Shown piece by piece: positions 7,517 through 15,288 of a DNA stretch of 64,000 nucleotides (within the stretch, counting starts at the first letter, position 1; each line of letters opens with the position of its first letter). The translations under genes were made by a program, and so were the position numbers. The DNA lies in contig JBJMQS010000066.1 in NCBI GenBank assembly GCA_045802605.1, forward strand, positions 186,001-250,000, read 5' to 3'. The notes under the pieces were generated by a model. That model saw nothing but the letters and a program-made list of their open reading frames with translations, ran no database searches and had not been told where the DNA came from. The DNA comes from JBJMQS01 sp045802605. GTDB lineage: Bacteria > Planctomycetota > Planctomycetia > Gemmatales > Gemmataceae.

Positions 7517-8980
7517 ATGAGTACCGATTCAACGCCGAAATTGGACATGGAAAAGCTCGTCGCTCTGTGCCGGCGGCGCGGTTTTATCTTCCAATCGAGC
7601 GAAATTTACGGCGGCATCAACGGCTTCTGGGACTACGGCCCCCTGGGCGTGGAGCTCAAGCGGAACATCAAAGACGTCTGGTGGAACGACATGGTGCGAA
7701 ACCCGCCGCCCGGCCCCGATGGCCAGGAAATCCCCATGGTTGGCGTCGATTGCGCCATCATCATGAACCCGAAGGTGTGGGAAGCGAGCGGACACGTCGG
7801 CGGATTCAGCGATCCGATGGTGGATTGCAAAACCGAAGGGTGCAAAGGTCGATTCCGCGCAGACCAACTCGACAGCACGCCCTGCCCTTTAAAGCCATCA
7901 AAGTGTGCGGGCCAAACCGAGAAGTGCCAACTCACGGAAGCTCGTGTCTTCAATCTCATGTTTCAAACGCATGTGGGCGCGATGCAAGACGCCTCCTCGG
8001 TCGCTTATTTGAGACCTGAGACGGCTCAAGGTATCTTCGCGAACTTCAAGAATGTCTTTGACAGCTCGCGAATGAAACTCCCTTTCGGCATCGCTCAAGT
8101 CGGCAAAGCATTCCGCAACGAGATCAATCCGCGCAACTACACATTCCGCTCGCGCGAATTCGAGCAGATGGAGATCGAGTTCTTTTGCCGGCCAGAAGAT
8201 TCAATGAAGTGGTACGAGTATTGGCGGGAAGTGCGGAAGAACTGGTACACGAAGCTTGGTATTCAATCGAGCCGATTGCGGCCACGCGAGCAAGGGAAAG
8301 AGGAACTCGCTCATTATTCCATCGGGACGACGGACATCGAATATCTGTTCCCCTTCTCGGATGAGCCACAGGAATTGGAAGGCGTCGCGCATCGAGGAGA
8401 TTACGATCTCACGCAGCACATGAAGCACTCGGGCAAAGATCTTACCTATTTCGAAGAAGAACTCTGGCAAAAAGCCGACAAATCTGCTTACGGCGGCGAC
8501 AAGAAAAAGGAGCAAGAGGCGAAGTCGAAACTTCCTTACCGTTATCTGCCGCACGTGATCGAGCCATCCGCGGGCGCCGATCGCTTCACCTTAGCCGTGC
8601 TGTGCGAAGCGTATCACGAAGACAAGCAACCGGACGAAAAAGGCGTGATGCAGGAACGCATCGTCATGCGATTCCATCCGCGGCTGGCACCGGTCAAAGC
8701 CGCCGTGTTCCCGCTCGTGAACAAAGACGGCCTGCCCGAGATCGCCGAACGGCTCTATCGAGAGCTGAAGGCGGAATTCAACGTGCAATACGACGATGGC
8801 GGAGCCATAGGCCGACGCTATCGCCGACAGGACGAGATCGGGACGCCATTCTGCATCACCATCGACGGCGAGACCAAAACCGGCGGAACCGTTACGATCC
8901 GCGACCGAGATACGCTGAAACAACGGCGGATAAAGCTCGAGTCGGTCGCTTCTGAAGTCAGAATTATGCTAAAATCCTAA
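7517..8980 (+). CDS. glyQS: Glycyl-tRNA synthetase, homodimeric (archaeal/eukaryotic) type
   Basis: Charges tRNA-Gly with glycine using ATP; class II enzyme, 487 residues in one chain (the alpha2 type, as in Thermus and animals), not the alpha2beta2 GlyQ/GlyS type. Visible marks: an N-terminal GGINGFWDYGPLG, motif 2 (GKAFRNE) and the class-defining YLRPETAQGIF. A cysteine-rich insertion (DCKTEGC and later KCAGQTEKC) near residues 103-135 may bind zinc. The C-terminal anticodon-binding domain starts near residue 375. The nucleotidyltransferase-like gene begins two bases after the stop, so the two are probably one transcript. No T-box leader was seen upstream. Confidence 0.95.
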   Translation: MSTDSTPKLDMEKLVALCRRRGFIFQSSEIYGGINGFWDYGPLGVELKRNIKDVWWNDMVRNPPPGPDGQEIPMVGVDCAIIMNPKVWEASGHVGGFSDPMVDCKTEGCKGRFRADQLDSTPCPLKPSKCAGQTEKCQLTEARVFNLMFQTHVGAMQDASSVAYLRPETAQGIFANFKNVFDSSRMKLPFGIAQVGKAFRNEINPRNYTFRSREFEQMEIEFFCRPEDSMKWYEYWREVRKNWYTKLGIQSSRLRPREQGKEELAHYSIGTTDIEYLFPFSDEPQELEGVAHRGDYDLTQHMKHSGKDLTYFEEELWQKADKSAYGGDKKKEQEAKSKLPYRYLPHVIEPSAGADRFTLAVLCEAYHEDKQPDEKGVMQERIVMRFHPRLAPVKAAVFPLVNKDGLPEIAERLYRELKAEFNVQYDDGGAIGRRYRRQDEIGTPFCITIDGETKTGGTVTIRDRDTLKQRRIKLESVASEVRIMLKS

Positions 8981-8982
8981 GT

Positions 8983-9633
8983 ATGGCGACCGTCACTCGG
9001 ACCAGTATAGCGCGATTTTTGGGAATGGCTGAAGCACTGCGCTTGGGACGCGACCGCATGCTTGAACCACAGGACTTGCCGGGCCGATTCGGTCGTGTCA
9101 TCAAAGCAATCGATCGTGTCCTGGCGGCCGCAGGCATTCAGGCCGTCCTGGCTGGTGGATGGGCAGTCTGGCGACATGGATACGATGGTCGAATGACTAA
9201 CGATGTGGATGTAGCCATAGCGGCCGACCGTGTCACGGAGTTCATGCAGATGGCTGCCGTCAGCGGGTTTCAAGTCCTCAATGTCGGAGCGGGGCAATGG
9301 CCAAAGTTGATCCATAAGGACACCGGCATTCAGGTCGATATCCTTGCCGAAGGCGCTCGACCCGGAATGAGTACCCGTCCTGCACCGACAACAATTCCAT
9401 CACCCCAACTGATGGGTGCGCGTGGCTCGGCACTCACTTACATTCGCTTGGAATCGTTGGTTGAACTCAAGTTGGCGGCGGCGCGTCCAAAAGACGAAGC
9501 GGATGTGATTGAACTAATTCGAGCAAATCCTGAACGGTGGACGGAAATTCGCGCTCACCTCGAAACTATTCACAATAGCTACGTTGAGGCTTTTGACCGC
9601 TTGCAAGCGCTGGCAAACGATCCGAAAATTTAG
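8983..9633 (+). CDS. Nucleotidyltransferase-fold protein, unknown function
   Basis: A 216-residue protein. The segment AVLAGGWAVWRHGYDG followed by MTNDVDVAI and IQVDILAEG fits the minimal nucleotidyltransferase fold (GG, then DxD, then a third Asp) seen in AbiEii-like and kanamycin nucleotidyltransferase-like proteins. The C-terminal part (LVELKLAAARPKDEADVIEL) is typical of the same group, where the KDxxD helix is conserved. Such proteins may be toxins, tRNA or nucleotide modifiers, or orphan enzymes. There is no antitoxin-like partner next to it. It starts two bases after glyQS, and its ribosome binding site is poor, which suggests translational coupling. Confidence 0.7.
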   Translation: MATVTRTSIARFLGMAEALRLGRDRMLEPQDLPGRFGRVIKAIDRVLAAAGIQAVLAGGWAVWRHGYDGRMTNDVDVAIAADRVTEFMQMAAVSGFQVLNVGAGQWPKLIHKDTGIQVDILAEGARPGMSTRPAPTTIPSPQLMGARGSALTYIRLESLVELKLAAARPKDEADVIELIRANPERWTEIRAHLETIHNSYVEAFDRLQALANDPKI

Positions 9634-9643
9634 CTGAAAGCGT

Positions 9644-10726
9644 TTATCCGCACTGCGCCTTCCATCGCAGCCAATGATCTACCAACACCAGAGCCATCAT
9701 CGCTTCACCCATTGGCACGAAGCGTGGCAACAGGCATGGGTCGTGCCGGCCCTTAACACTTACTTCAGTCGCTTCGCCTGAGTTTGTCACTGTCTTTTGC
9801 GGACGAGGTAGGCTGCTCGTGGGTTTCAGCGCGACCCGGCAGACGATCGGCTGGCCGCTCGAGATGCCGCCGAGCATGCCACCATGGCGATTCGTTTTGG
9901 TGCCGATGCGCTCAGTTTTTTCGACAAACGAATCGTTGTTCTCGCTGCCGCGCTTGGTAGCCACTTCAAACCCGGCACCGAACTCGAATCCCATGACCGC
10001 CGGAAGCGACAATAGCCCTTTCGCCAAGTCGGCTTTGAGTTTATCGAAGACCGGTTCGCCCCAGCCAGCCGGTACACCGGTCGCCACGAGTTCGCACACG
10101 CCGCCGATAGAGTCGCGATCCTTGCGGCATTCCTCGATCAACGTTTCCATAAGAGCGGCCGTTTCGGGAATGGGACACCGCACAGGGTTTGCTTCGATTT
10201 GTTCCAATGTCACTAAAGCCGGGTCGGCAATCTCAGCGACAATATTGCCGACCTGTTTGACGTAGCCAACGATTTGCACGCCATGTTCTGCCAGGAGTTT
10301 TTTCGCTACGGCGCCAGCCGCAACTCGGCAGACAGTTTCCCGCGCGCTAGACCGCCCACCGCCGCGATAATCGCGGAAACCATACTTGGCTTCGTAGGTG
10401 AAGTCCGCGTGGCCGGGCCGGAATTTGTCTTTGATTTCGGCATAATCGTGCGGCCTCTGATCGTTGTTTCGAATGAGGATCCCGATCGAAGTGCCGTCAG
10501 TTTGGCCCTCGAAGACACCGGACCAAATTTCGGGTAGATCAGGTTCGTCGCGCTGCGTGGTGATGGCCGATTGGCCAGGCCGACGTCGCTGCAGGTCCGG
10601 CAACAAGTCCTCGACCGAAAGCTGTAAGCCGGGCGGGCAGCCATCGATGATCAGCAGATACCCCGGCCCGTGGCTTACGCCGGCCGTGGTAATGCGGAAC
10701 AATTCGCCGAACGAGTTTCCTGGCAT
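9644..10726 (-). CDS. aroC: Chorismate synthase
   Basis: Converts 5-enolpyruvylshikimate 3-phosphate to chorismate, the last step of the shikimate pathway, using reduced FMN. The 360-residue length is normal. Signature segments are visible: an N-terminal NSFGELFRITTAGVSHGP, then RPGHADFTYEAKYGFRDYRG with the GGGRSSARET flavin/phosphate loop at about residues 100-130, and the late SGQPIVCRVALKPTSSL. These include the histidine (near residue 18) and arginines used in catalysis. It converges with the nucleotidyltransferase gene (10 bases between stops). The start is the first conserved Met. Confidence 0.96.
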   Translation of the reverse strand: MPGNSFGELFRITTAGVSHGPGYLLIIDGCPPGLQLSVEDLLPDLQRRRPGQSAITTQRDEPDLPEIWSGVFEGQTDGTSIGILIRNNDQRPHDYAEIKDKFRPGHADFTYEAKYGFRDYRGGGRSSARETVCRVAAGAVAKKLLAEHGVQIVGYVKQVGNIVAEIADPALVTLEQIEANPVRCPIPETAALMETLIEECRKDRDSIGGVCELVATGVPAGWGEPVFDKLKADLAKGLLSLPAVMGFEFGAGFEVATKRGSENNDSFVEKTERIGTKTNRHGGMLGGISSGQPIVCRVALKPTSSLPRPQKTVTNSGEATEVSVKGRHDPCLLPRFVPMGEAMMALVLVDHWLRWKAQCG

Positions 10727-10822
10727 GGCGTTATCTTAACCGGAAATTGCTCGCTCGGCGGGACCTGTCGGTTTGAATGCGGGCTGGTTAAACTGTAGGG
10801 AACTGATTCTGGAGACGTGCGA

Positions 10823-11293
10823 ATGCCTCGCCTCTTAGCTTGTTCCCTCATGATTCTGGCGGCGACTTGGGCGGTCGCTCAGGCGGAACAGGAAAAGGTT
10901 CTGCCGCGATTCGGGGTCGAAGCCGATGTCGCGCGGTATCTTCAGAAAACGCCGAAAGATGCTCTACGTTCGGCCCTAAAAGCTATCGGTGACAAACGGA
11001 TTGACTACCTTTTAGCTCACCTCGCAGAGCCGAGCTATGTGGACCAGCAAATCAAGAAACTGGACGGCAGTTTCGAAAAAGCCGTGGCCGAGACGAGCCG
11101 CAAGCTGAACGGCGATCCCGAATCGATCCGCGAGATGCGAAAGTTCCTGAGTGATGGCGAATTTGGCGAATCGCAAGGCGACACTGTCGAAGTGAAATGC
11201 GGTGAAGTCAAATCGCGCAAACTGTACTTGAGAAAAGTCGGCACTCGTTGGTTCTTAGAGAATCGCGACGGCACCGTGAAGGAAAAGCAATGA
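10823..11293 (+). CDS. Secreted protein of unknown function
   Basis: A 156-residue protein with an N-terminal signal peptide: MPRLLACSLMILAATWAVAQA, with probable cleavage after AQA. The mature part is charged and mostly helical, with no known domain. It ends in a small beta region (KLYLRKVGTRWFLENR), reminiscent of small planctomycete secreted proteins. CTGGAG precedes the ATG by seven bases; an in-frame GTG six bases upstream is too close to it. The stop codon overlaps the start of ltaE (ATGA), so the two are co-translated, although no functional link is evident. Confidence 0.7.
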   Translation: MPRLLACSLMILAATWAVAQAEQEKVLPRFGVEADVARYLQKTPKDALRSALKAIGDKRIDYLLAHLAEPSYVDQQIKKLDGSFEKAVAETSRKLNGDPESIREMRKFLSDGEFGESQGDTVEVKCGEVKSRKLYLRKVGTRWFLENRDGTVKEKQ

Positions 11294-12330
11294 ACGGCGT
11301 GATCGATCTTCGCAGCGACACCGTCACCAAGCCTACGCCCGGGATGCGCGCGGCCCTGGCGGCAGCGGAAGTCGGCGACGACGTGTACGGTGAAGATCCG
11401 ACGGTCAACAAGCTTGAAGAGCGCGTTGCTTCTATGTTCGGTAAGGAAGCCGCGCTATTCGTCCCCTCCGGCTCGATGTCGAACCAACTTGCGATCAAAA
11501 CCCATCTGCAGCCGGGTGACGAACTCATCTGCGAGGAATATTGTCACCTCTACAACTGGGAAGCCGGCTCCCCAGCAATACTTTCTGGCGTAACGTGCCG
11601 CACCGTGCGGGCCGAACATGGCATTCTCCTGCCCGAACAACTGGTGGACAAAATCCGCCCCATCAACGACCACATGGTTCGCACACGGCTTGTGTGTCTG
11701 GAAAACACACACAACCATGGGGGCGGGCGAATCTTCCCGCTGGAGACGATTCAAACGATCGAACGATGGGCCCGCCGAAATAATTTGCTGATGCACCTGG
11801 ATGGTGCACGAATCTGGAACGCAATGGTGGCGACCGGCGTAGGCCCATCTGAATGGGCCAAAAGCTTCGACACCATTTCCGTCTGTTTCAGCAAAGGCCT
11901 TGGCGCACCCGTGGGCTCTGCACTGCTCGGCCCCAAGGATTTCATCACCAAAGCCCGAAGGTTTCGGAAGGTGTTCGGCGGTGCCATGCGGCAAGCCGGC
12001 ATCCTGGCCGCGGCCGCGATGTACGCCCTGGACAATCACATCGATCGACTCGCCGATGATCACGCGAACGCGCAGATCCTCGCGCGGGCTGTGCGTGATT
12101 GCCCTGGCCTGTCCTTGCCGACGCCGGATGTGCACACCAACATCCTTTGGATCGACGTTGATCCCGAGACCGGTACCGCTGGCGATCTCGCCGCCAAGTT
12201 GAAAGCCCGCGGCGTTTTAGTGAGTCTCGATCAGGCCAAACGCATTCGTTGCTGCACGCATCTCGACATCACCCGCGAGGATGCGTCCCGTGCCGCGGAG
12301 GAATTGCGCCGCGCCACCCGCCGAGGCTGA
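11290..12330 (+). CDS. ltaE: Low-specificity L-threonine aldolase
   Basis: A PLP-dependent enzyme that splits L-threonine or L-allo-threonine into glycine and acetaldehyde. The protein opens with IDLRSDTVTKPT, which is diagnostic for the beta-eliminating lyase/threonine aldolase family. The PLP lysine is Lys202 in CFSKGLGAPVGS; the cofactor-stacking segment ENTHNHGGGR and the DGARIWNA box with Asp171 are also present. Length 346 residues is typical. The ATG at 11290 overlaps the stop of the upstream gene (ATGA) and starts exactly at the conserved N-terminus. No terminator-like hairpin was seen just after the stop. Confidence 0.94.
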   Translation: MNGVIDLRSDTVTKPTPGMRAALAAAEVGDDVYGEDPTVNKLEERVASMFGKEAALFVPSGSMSNQLAIKTHLQPGDELICEEYCHLYNWEAGSPAILSGVTCRTVRAEHGILLPEQLVDKIRPINDHMVRTRLVCLENTHNHGGGRIFPLETIQTIERWARRNNLLMHLDGARIWNAMVATGVGPSEWAKSFDTISVCFSKGLGAPVGSALLGPKDFITKARRFRKVFGGAMRQAGILAAAAMYALDNHIDRLADDHANAQILARAVRDCPGLSLPTPDVHTNILWIDVDPETGTAGDLAAKLKARGVLVSLDQAKRIRCCTHLDITREDASRAAEELRRATRRG

Positions 12331-12387
12331 GGGCGATTCGGCGGCGAAGTAAAGTGCGGTAACTTGGCAAAATCTTCCGGCGGGCGT

Positions 12388-12415
12388 TAAAGTTTGCCAA
12401 AAATCCCATGCATAA
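12388..12415 (+). promoter_or_regulatory. Possible sigma-28 (FliA)-type promoter
   Basis: TAAAGTTT (12388-12395) is an exact match to the sigma-28 -35 consensus. Twelve bases later ATGCATAA ends in the ATAA of the GCCGATAA -10 box. It is the only such site noticed and lies 229 bases upstream of the FlgM-like gene, so it would leave a leader of more than 200 bases. The 12331-12643 gap otherwise shows no gene. This is a match by eye only. Confidence 0.3.
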
Positions 12416-12643
12416 TCGGACCTGGGATTGGAGTTGGGTTAACGGCCGTTGACCGGCCCGCCGATACCTTTTGTAGAATGTTCAAGGCGAGGACCGCCAA
12501 GGGGCTCGCCAAGGGCGTTCGATGTCCCATCACGGTATAGGTCGCACCGTCCCCTCATGCGACCCCTGGGCGTTCTGCCCCGTTTGAGCCTGACGCCGAC
12601 GTTCCCAGGCGGAACAATGTCGTACGTCAGGGAGGATCCCCCC

Positions 12644-12853
12644 ATGGTCATTCAAGGACCGAGTCGTCTCCGCGGACCGATCACCCAACACGACAAGCAG
12701 TGGCTTGGCCACAACGCCACGGCCGACGTCGACGAGTCACCGATTCGTCGCGAGCTCGTGGACCGGGTGAAGGCTCAAATCGCCGATGGCACCTACGACA
12801 CACCTGAGAAGTTTGAAGCGGCCTTCTTAAAAATGCTGGAAGGCATCGAATAA
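12644..12853 (+). CDS. Small FlgM-like protein (possible anti-sigma factor)
   Basis: A 69-residue protein. The last 30 residues (SPIRRELVDRVKAQIADGTY followed by DTPEKFEAAFLKML) resemble the C-terminal helix-turn of FlgM, the anti-sigma-28 factor, where IxxGxY followed by a helix is conserved. GGGAGG stands eight bases before the ATG and fixes the start; the frame is open upstream but has no better site. A sigma-28-like promoter sits upstream and a strong terminator follows, so it is a single-gene transcript. No flagellar genes are in this window. The anti-sigma role is an inference from one short stretch. Confidence 0.6.
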   Translation: MVIQGPSRLRGPITQHDKQWLGHNATADVDESPIRRELVDRVKAQIADGTYDTPEKFEAAFLKMLEGIE

Positions 12854-12871
12854 AAGACTGACGGAAAAAGG

Positions 12872-12908
12872 GGTCCCCGGTCAAATGACCGGGGACCTTC
12901 GTTTCTTG
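12872..12908 (+). terminator. Rho-independent terminator after the FlgM-like gene
   Basis: A perfect 12-bp stem (12872-12883 pairing with 12886-12897, GGTCCCCGGTCA) with a minimal loop, followed by a T-rich tract. It starts 18 bases after the stop codon at 12853. Confidence 0.85.
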
Positions 12909-12966
12909 GTAGTATTCTCCATGTCGGATAAAATCTAATTGATCGGCAGTATTAGAAGAATAGGGT

Positions 12967-13461
12967 GTGGCGGTGAGTTTTCCGGCCGTAGCCGTTGGTC
13001 AATCTCCTGAGAACAAGTTTCGCGAGTATCTCGCCACGCGATCGCGGCCGCAGCGGTTCACCGATCAGCAGCGCGATCTCGTGACTTACATTTTTGCGCG
13101 GCATAACCATTTCGACGCGGAGCAATTACTCGAAGCAGTGAAGCGGGAAAACATGCGCGTGAGCCGAGCGACGGCTTACCGCACCCTTGCCAAGTTGGTT
13201 GATGCCGGCCTATTGCGCCGGCTCGACATCGGCACACGAACCTTTTACGAGCATGATTACGGTTACCCACAGCACGACCATCTCGTTTGTGAGCATTGCG
13301 GCAAGATGATCGAATTTCAACGGACCGAAATCGATCCGCTTTTGCGCGAAGTCGCATCGGAACATTTGTTCCAAGTCGCCGGCCATTCGTTGATCGTTCG
13401 AGGCGTATGCGCCGACTGCAATCGCGCGCGCGGCAGCCGACGAAGATTGGATTTGATTTAG
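12967..13461 (+). CDS. fur: Fur family transcriptional regulator
   Basis: A 164-residue Fur/PerR/Zur-type repressor. A winged helix lies at residues 25-90 with the recognition helix RVSRATAYRTLAKLV; the dimer domain has the HDHLVCEHCGK block (metal histidines plus Cys108 and Cys111) and the second pair Cys148 and Cys151 (CADC), which form the structural zinc site. The metal sensed (iron, zinc, manganese or peroxide) cannot be decided by eye. Translation probably starts at the GTG at 12967. Its stop overlaps the end of the tiny convergent lipoprotein gene. No clear Fur box was found upstream. Confidence 0.9.
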   Translation: MAVSFPAVAVGQSPENKFREYLATRSRPQRFTDQQRDLVTYIFARHNHFDAEQLLEAVKRENMRVSRATAYRTLAKLVDAGLLRRLDIGTRTFYEHDYGYPQHDHLVCEHCGKMIEFQRTEIDPLLREVASEHLFQVAGHSLIVRGVCADCNRARGSRRRLDLI

Positions 13462-13580
13462 CGGCTGTCGGCAGGCTTGGGACGATCCAGATCTTTGTTC
13501 TTACCGCGGTCTTTGTCGCTGCCGCACCCAATCACGCCGAACAGTCCAAATAAGCAGAGGGCTAGCATGACTTTGCGCAT
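13458..13580 (-). CDS. Tiny lipoprotein, 40 residues
   Basis: Too short to be found by most gene callers. Reading leftward from the ATG at 13578-13580 it gives MRKVMLALCLFGLFGVIGCG followed by SDKDRGKNKDLDRPKPADSR and TAA. The n-region Arg-Lys, the hydrophobic core and the Gly-Cys form a good lipobox (VIGC), so it is probably a lipidated envelope peptide of about 22 mature residues. GAGG lies before the ATG. Its last bases overlap the Fur stop. Together with the next small lipoprotein upstream it forms a pair of very short lipoproteins. Function unknown. Confidence 0.65.
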   Translation of the reverse strand: MRKVMLALCLFGLFGVIGCGSDKDRGKNKDLDRPKPADSR

Positions 13581-13589
13581 ATCGGCCTC

Positions 13590-13621
13590 AAAAAAAATAG
13601 GGGCGGACGAATGTCCGCCCC
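13590..13621 (-). terminator. Rho-independent terminator (minus strand)
   Basis: A nine-bp perfect stem, GGGGCGGAC at 13600-13608 pairing with 13613-13621, with a four-base loop. On the minus strand it is followed by eight T residues (the A run at 13590-13597). It lies 19 bases past the stop of the 58-residue lipoprotein gene, just upstream of the 40-residue one. Confidence 0.85.
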
Positions 13622-13640
13622 TCACTTAGGCTCAATAAAT

Positions 13641-13817
13641 TTACTTAGCGTCCTTCTTCGTTTCTTTCGATTCGGTGGTTGTCGTCTTGTCGCCCGAGCT
13701 TCCCGTGGTCGTGGTGGTTTCTTTCTTTTCCGTCTTCTTGGTGGTGGTGCTGTCACCGCAGCCAACAACGCTCAACGTGAACAGGGTAGCAAGGGCACAG
13801 GTCAATAGCTTCTTCAT
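13641..13817 (-). CDS. Small lipoprotein with Thr/Lys-rich tail
   Basis: A 58-residue protein: MKKLLTCALATLFTLSVVGC is a lipoprotein signal with the VVGC lipobox at Cys20. The mature part is a low-complexity Thr-Lys-Glu tail (runs of T4-5 and KETKKDAK), so it is probably an unstructured anchored tail. AAAGGA precedes the ATG. The frame is open for 32 codons upstream without further evidence. It is followed by a terminator. Short lipoproteins of this kind are common in planctomycetes; the function is unknown. Confidence 0.7.
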   Translation of the reverse strand: MKKLLTCALATLFTLSVVGCGDSTTTKKTEKKETTTTTGSSGDKTTTTESKETKKDAK

Positions 13818-13979
13818 AAGTCGTCCTTTCAATTTCGCGAAACCCAAAAACTCCGTCAACAATGGCGGAGCTAACACACAAATCGATTTGCGACGAGCCA
13901 ATCTCGCCGCCACCCATTAGAGCCAAATTCATACCGTTTATTCCAGGGTTTTCCGGATTTGGCATTAAATTTCGCGTGC

Positions 13980-13985
13980 GGAACC
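13980..13985 (+). promoter_or_regulatory. Possible ECF-type -35 element
   Basis: GGAACC, the usual core of ECF sigma -35 elements, lies about 70 bases upstream of the sigma gene start at 14057. The -10 region is not clear, so self-regulation of the sigma operon is only a suggestion. Confidence 0.25.
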
Positions 13986-14056
13986 GTCACGGCCTGCCGC
14001 TTAAGCGAGCCAGGGAATAAAATGGGGTCGTTGGGATCATGTTAAGGAGACGGGTA

Positions 14057-14587
14057 ATGGAGTGGCCGGCTCGTCGCCGCCGAGTCGAAGAGCTTGTTGA
14101 TGAGCTCTATTTGTCGATTTACCGATATGCCTATCGGTTGACCGGCAACACGGCGGACGCCGAGGACCTGACGCAGGAGGCGTTTTGCAAAGCCCAGATG
14201 CGTTTGCACCAACTCCGCGATCCGGCCGCTCGCAAGGCTTGGTTGTTTCAGATCGTGCGGAATGAATATTTGCACTCGATCCGCGACCAAAACCCCAAGG
14301 TCATGGTCGGGCTAGACTCCGTCGATGCCAGCACCGCTTCAGACGCGTCGATTGATTTGCCCGTCGATGTGGATGAACTGCAGAAGGCGTTGGCGCTATT
14401 GCCCGAAGGCTACCGAACACCGGTGATCTTGTATTACTTTGAGGAATTCAGTTATCGGCAAATCGCGGAACAAATGGATTTGCCGATAGGGACGGTAATG
14501 TCGAGGCTATCGCGAGCGAAAGCGCACCTGCGGCAGCATCTCGCCCCAAAAGAAGAACAAGTGAAGGTTCGCGCGAATGAAGTGTAA
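14057..14587 (+). CDS. ECF-type RNA polymerase sigma factor
   Basis: A 176-residue sigma-70 family protein of the ECF kind, with only regions 2 and 4. Region 2 (residues 10-75) includes YAYRLTGNTADAEDLTQEAF; region 4 (residues 108-160) includes LPEGYRTPVILYYFEEFSYRQIAE, with the helix-turn-helix IGTVMSRLSRAKAHL. The start at 14057 follows AAGGAG by seven bases; a Met six codons earlier lies before that ribosome binding site. Its stop overlaps the next gene, a zinc-type anti-sigma factor, which probably holds it inactive at the membrane. The two form a sigma/anti-sigma cassette. Confidence 0.92.
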   Translation: MEWPARRRRVEELVDELYLSIYRYAYRLTGNTADAEDLTQEAFCKAQMRLHQLRDPAARKAWLFQIVRNEYLHSIRDQNPKVMVGLDSVDASTASDASIDLPVDVDELQKALALLPEGYRTPVILYYFEEFSYRQIAEQMDLPIGTVMSRLSRAKAHLRQHLAPKEEQVKVRANEV

Positions 14588-15287
14588 CGAAATCCGCCGA
14601 CTGCTCGAGTTCGCCCGGCCGGGCGTAACCGAGCTCGAGGCGGTTGACATCGTGGCTATCGAGCGGCATCTTGCCGACTGCGCATCATGCGCCACTTTCA
14701 CGCGTGCAGATCGGGCCATCGACGACGAAATTGCGCAAACGATGCAAGCCGTCGAACTTCCCCCAGGTGCTCGAGGCCGCCTGCTGGAACGGGCGACCGA
14801 CGCACGAAGGTCCTGGCGTCGCAAACGCGTGACCGTGGTCTTTGCCGCGGCATGCGTACTTGGATTTGGCTGGTGGCTTTATCCCGCACCAAAGTTGGAC
14901 ACCGATGCCATTGCGAACGTGGCATGGGAGCGATTCAACAATCAAATAGCAGCAGAAGAGTGGCTGGCTCAACAGAACCGCAACTTCGGATTCCCGCCAC
15001 GGTTCAAAGCGAAATACTTGATCGGCTATGAAACGCGCGATTTCCATGGCGTGTCAGCGCCTGTACTCACGTTTGTAAAACGAAATTCCCTCGCGAGAGT
15101 CGTAGTACTCGCAGAAAACCAGTTTCGCAATTTGAGTGGCCTGCCCGATGGCCCCGTCGCGGACAATAGCGCGATGACCTTGCTAGTAATCCACGATCCG
15201 ACGACTTCGGGCGTGGTTTATTGGGTTGAAGTGCTTAACGGCCCAGTCGATCCCTTCTATGTTGATGAAGAACCATCCGTTACCTGA
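14577..15287 (+). CDS. Membrane anti-sigma factor with zinc-binding motif
   Basis: A 236-residue protein that overlaps the sigma gene by 11 bases. The motif H-x3-C-x2-C (His31, Cys35, Cys38 in HLADCASC) is the ZAS anti-sigma signature. A single transmembrane helix lies near residues 85-102 (VVFAAACVLGFGWWLY), so the N-terminal sigma-binding part is cytosolic and residues 105-236 are outside. The outer domain has no recognised fold; it contains WLAQQNRNFGFPPRFKAKYL and later mixed beta segments, and is presumably the sensor. It converges with the sigma-54 activator. Confidence 0.85.
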   Translation: MKCNEIRRLLEFARPGVTELEAVDIVAIERHLADCASCATFTRADRAIDDEIAQTMQAVELPPGARGRLLERATDARRSWRRKRVTVVFAAACVLGFGWWLYPAPKLDTDAIANVAWERFNNQIAAEEWLAQQNRNFGFPPRFKAKYLIGYETRDFHGVSAPVLTFVKRNSLARVVVLAENQFRNLSGLPDGPVADNSAMTLLVIHDPTTSGVVYWVEVLNGPVDPFYVDEEPSVT

Positions 15288-15288
15288 T

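Noticed and set aside
11455..12135. A 226-residue minus-strand open frame
   Set aside because: Antisense to ltaE, which has its PLP lysine and conserved blocks.
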